From RGIG3102 sp964507095 (GTDB lineage Bacteria; Bacillota; Clostridia; Oscillospirales; Ruminococcaceae): a stretch of DNA of 5,847 nucleotides. The notes under the pieces are model-generated. The model was not told where the DNA came from. It ran no database searches and saw only the letters and a program-made list of their open reading frames with translations. The stretch is from assembly GCA_964507095.1 (NCBI GenBank), contig CAZDOS010000073.1, positions 1 through 5,847 on the forward strand, written 5' to 3'. Below are positions 5,765-5,847 of this stretch, piece by piece. Positions within the stretch are counted from its first letter, which is position 1. Each line of letters starts with the position of its first letter. The position numbers and the translations under genes are program-made.

Positions 5765-5847
5765 GTATGCCTTTCTTTACAGAATTACGTATTTGTTGTT
5801 ATACAATTGATGTGAGACCACCCGGATAGAAAAAAGCGATTGGATTC

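Noticed and set aside
5760..5847. Divergent plus-strand promoter (TTTACA ... TATACA) leading out of the window
   Set aside because: Box quality and spacing are poor and no coding start is visible before the edge.

Overview
The window looks like chromosomal DNA from a low-to-mid GC Bacillota of the class Clostridia. This rests on the eukaryotic-like (type 2) isoleucyl-tRNA synthetase, purine-rich Shine-Dalgarno sites, a DUF4430 lipoprotein behind a cobalamin riboswitch, and several hairpin-plus-T-run terminators. No mobile element, rRNA, tRNA or CRISPR array was seen. The genus cannot be fixed from this sequence alone.

Layout. Bases 2-3100 (+) hold nearly all of ileS, missing only its extreme N-terminus at the left edge. 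It converges on a minus-strand block, and a hairpin at 3113-3147 can terminate transcription in both directions. Bases 3173-3640 (-) encode a 155-residue lipoprotein with a DUF4430 (transcobalamin-like) domain. The 333 bases between it and the next gene are a complete regulatory leader on the minus strand: promoter (3902-3930), compact cobalamin aptamer (about 3760-3875), switching hairpins (3691-3749) and an intrinsic terminator (3673-3694). A strong hairpin (3930-3958) separates this unit from a nitroreductase-family gene (3974-4480, -). Upstream of that are a palindrome (4514-4536), the prfB terminator (4536-4565) and prfB itself, peptide chain release factor 2 (4573-5697, -), with its own promoter (5735-5764).

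The two ends are translation housekeeping genes: charging of tRNA-Ile, and termination at UGA/UAA. Between them lie what appear to be two independently controlled single-gene units. The most interesting part is the DUF4430 lipoprotein, which has a private cobalamin riboswitch and no neighbouring transport or biosynthesis gene. This suggests a surface-anchored B12-binding or B12-scavenging protein made when the vitamin is scarce. A second notable point is that prfB lacks the usual autoregulatory frameshift: codon 25 is still CTT, but codon 26 is GGC in place of TGA.
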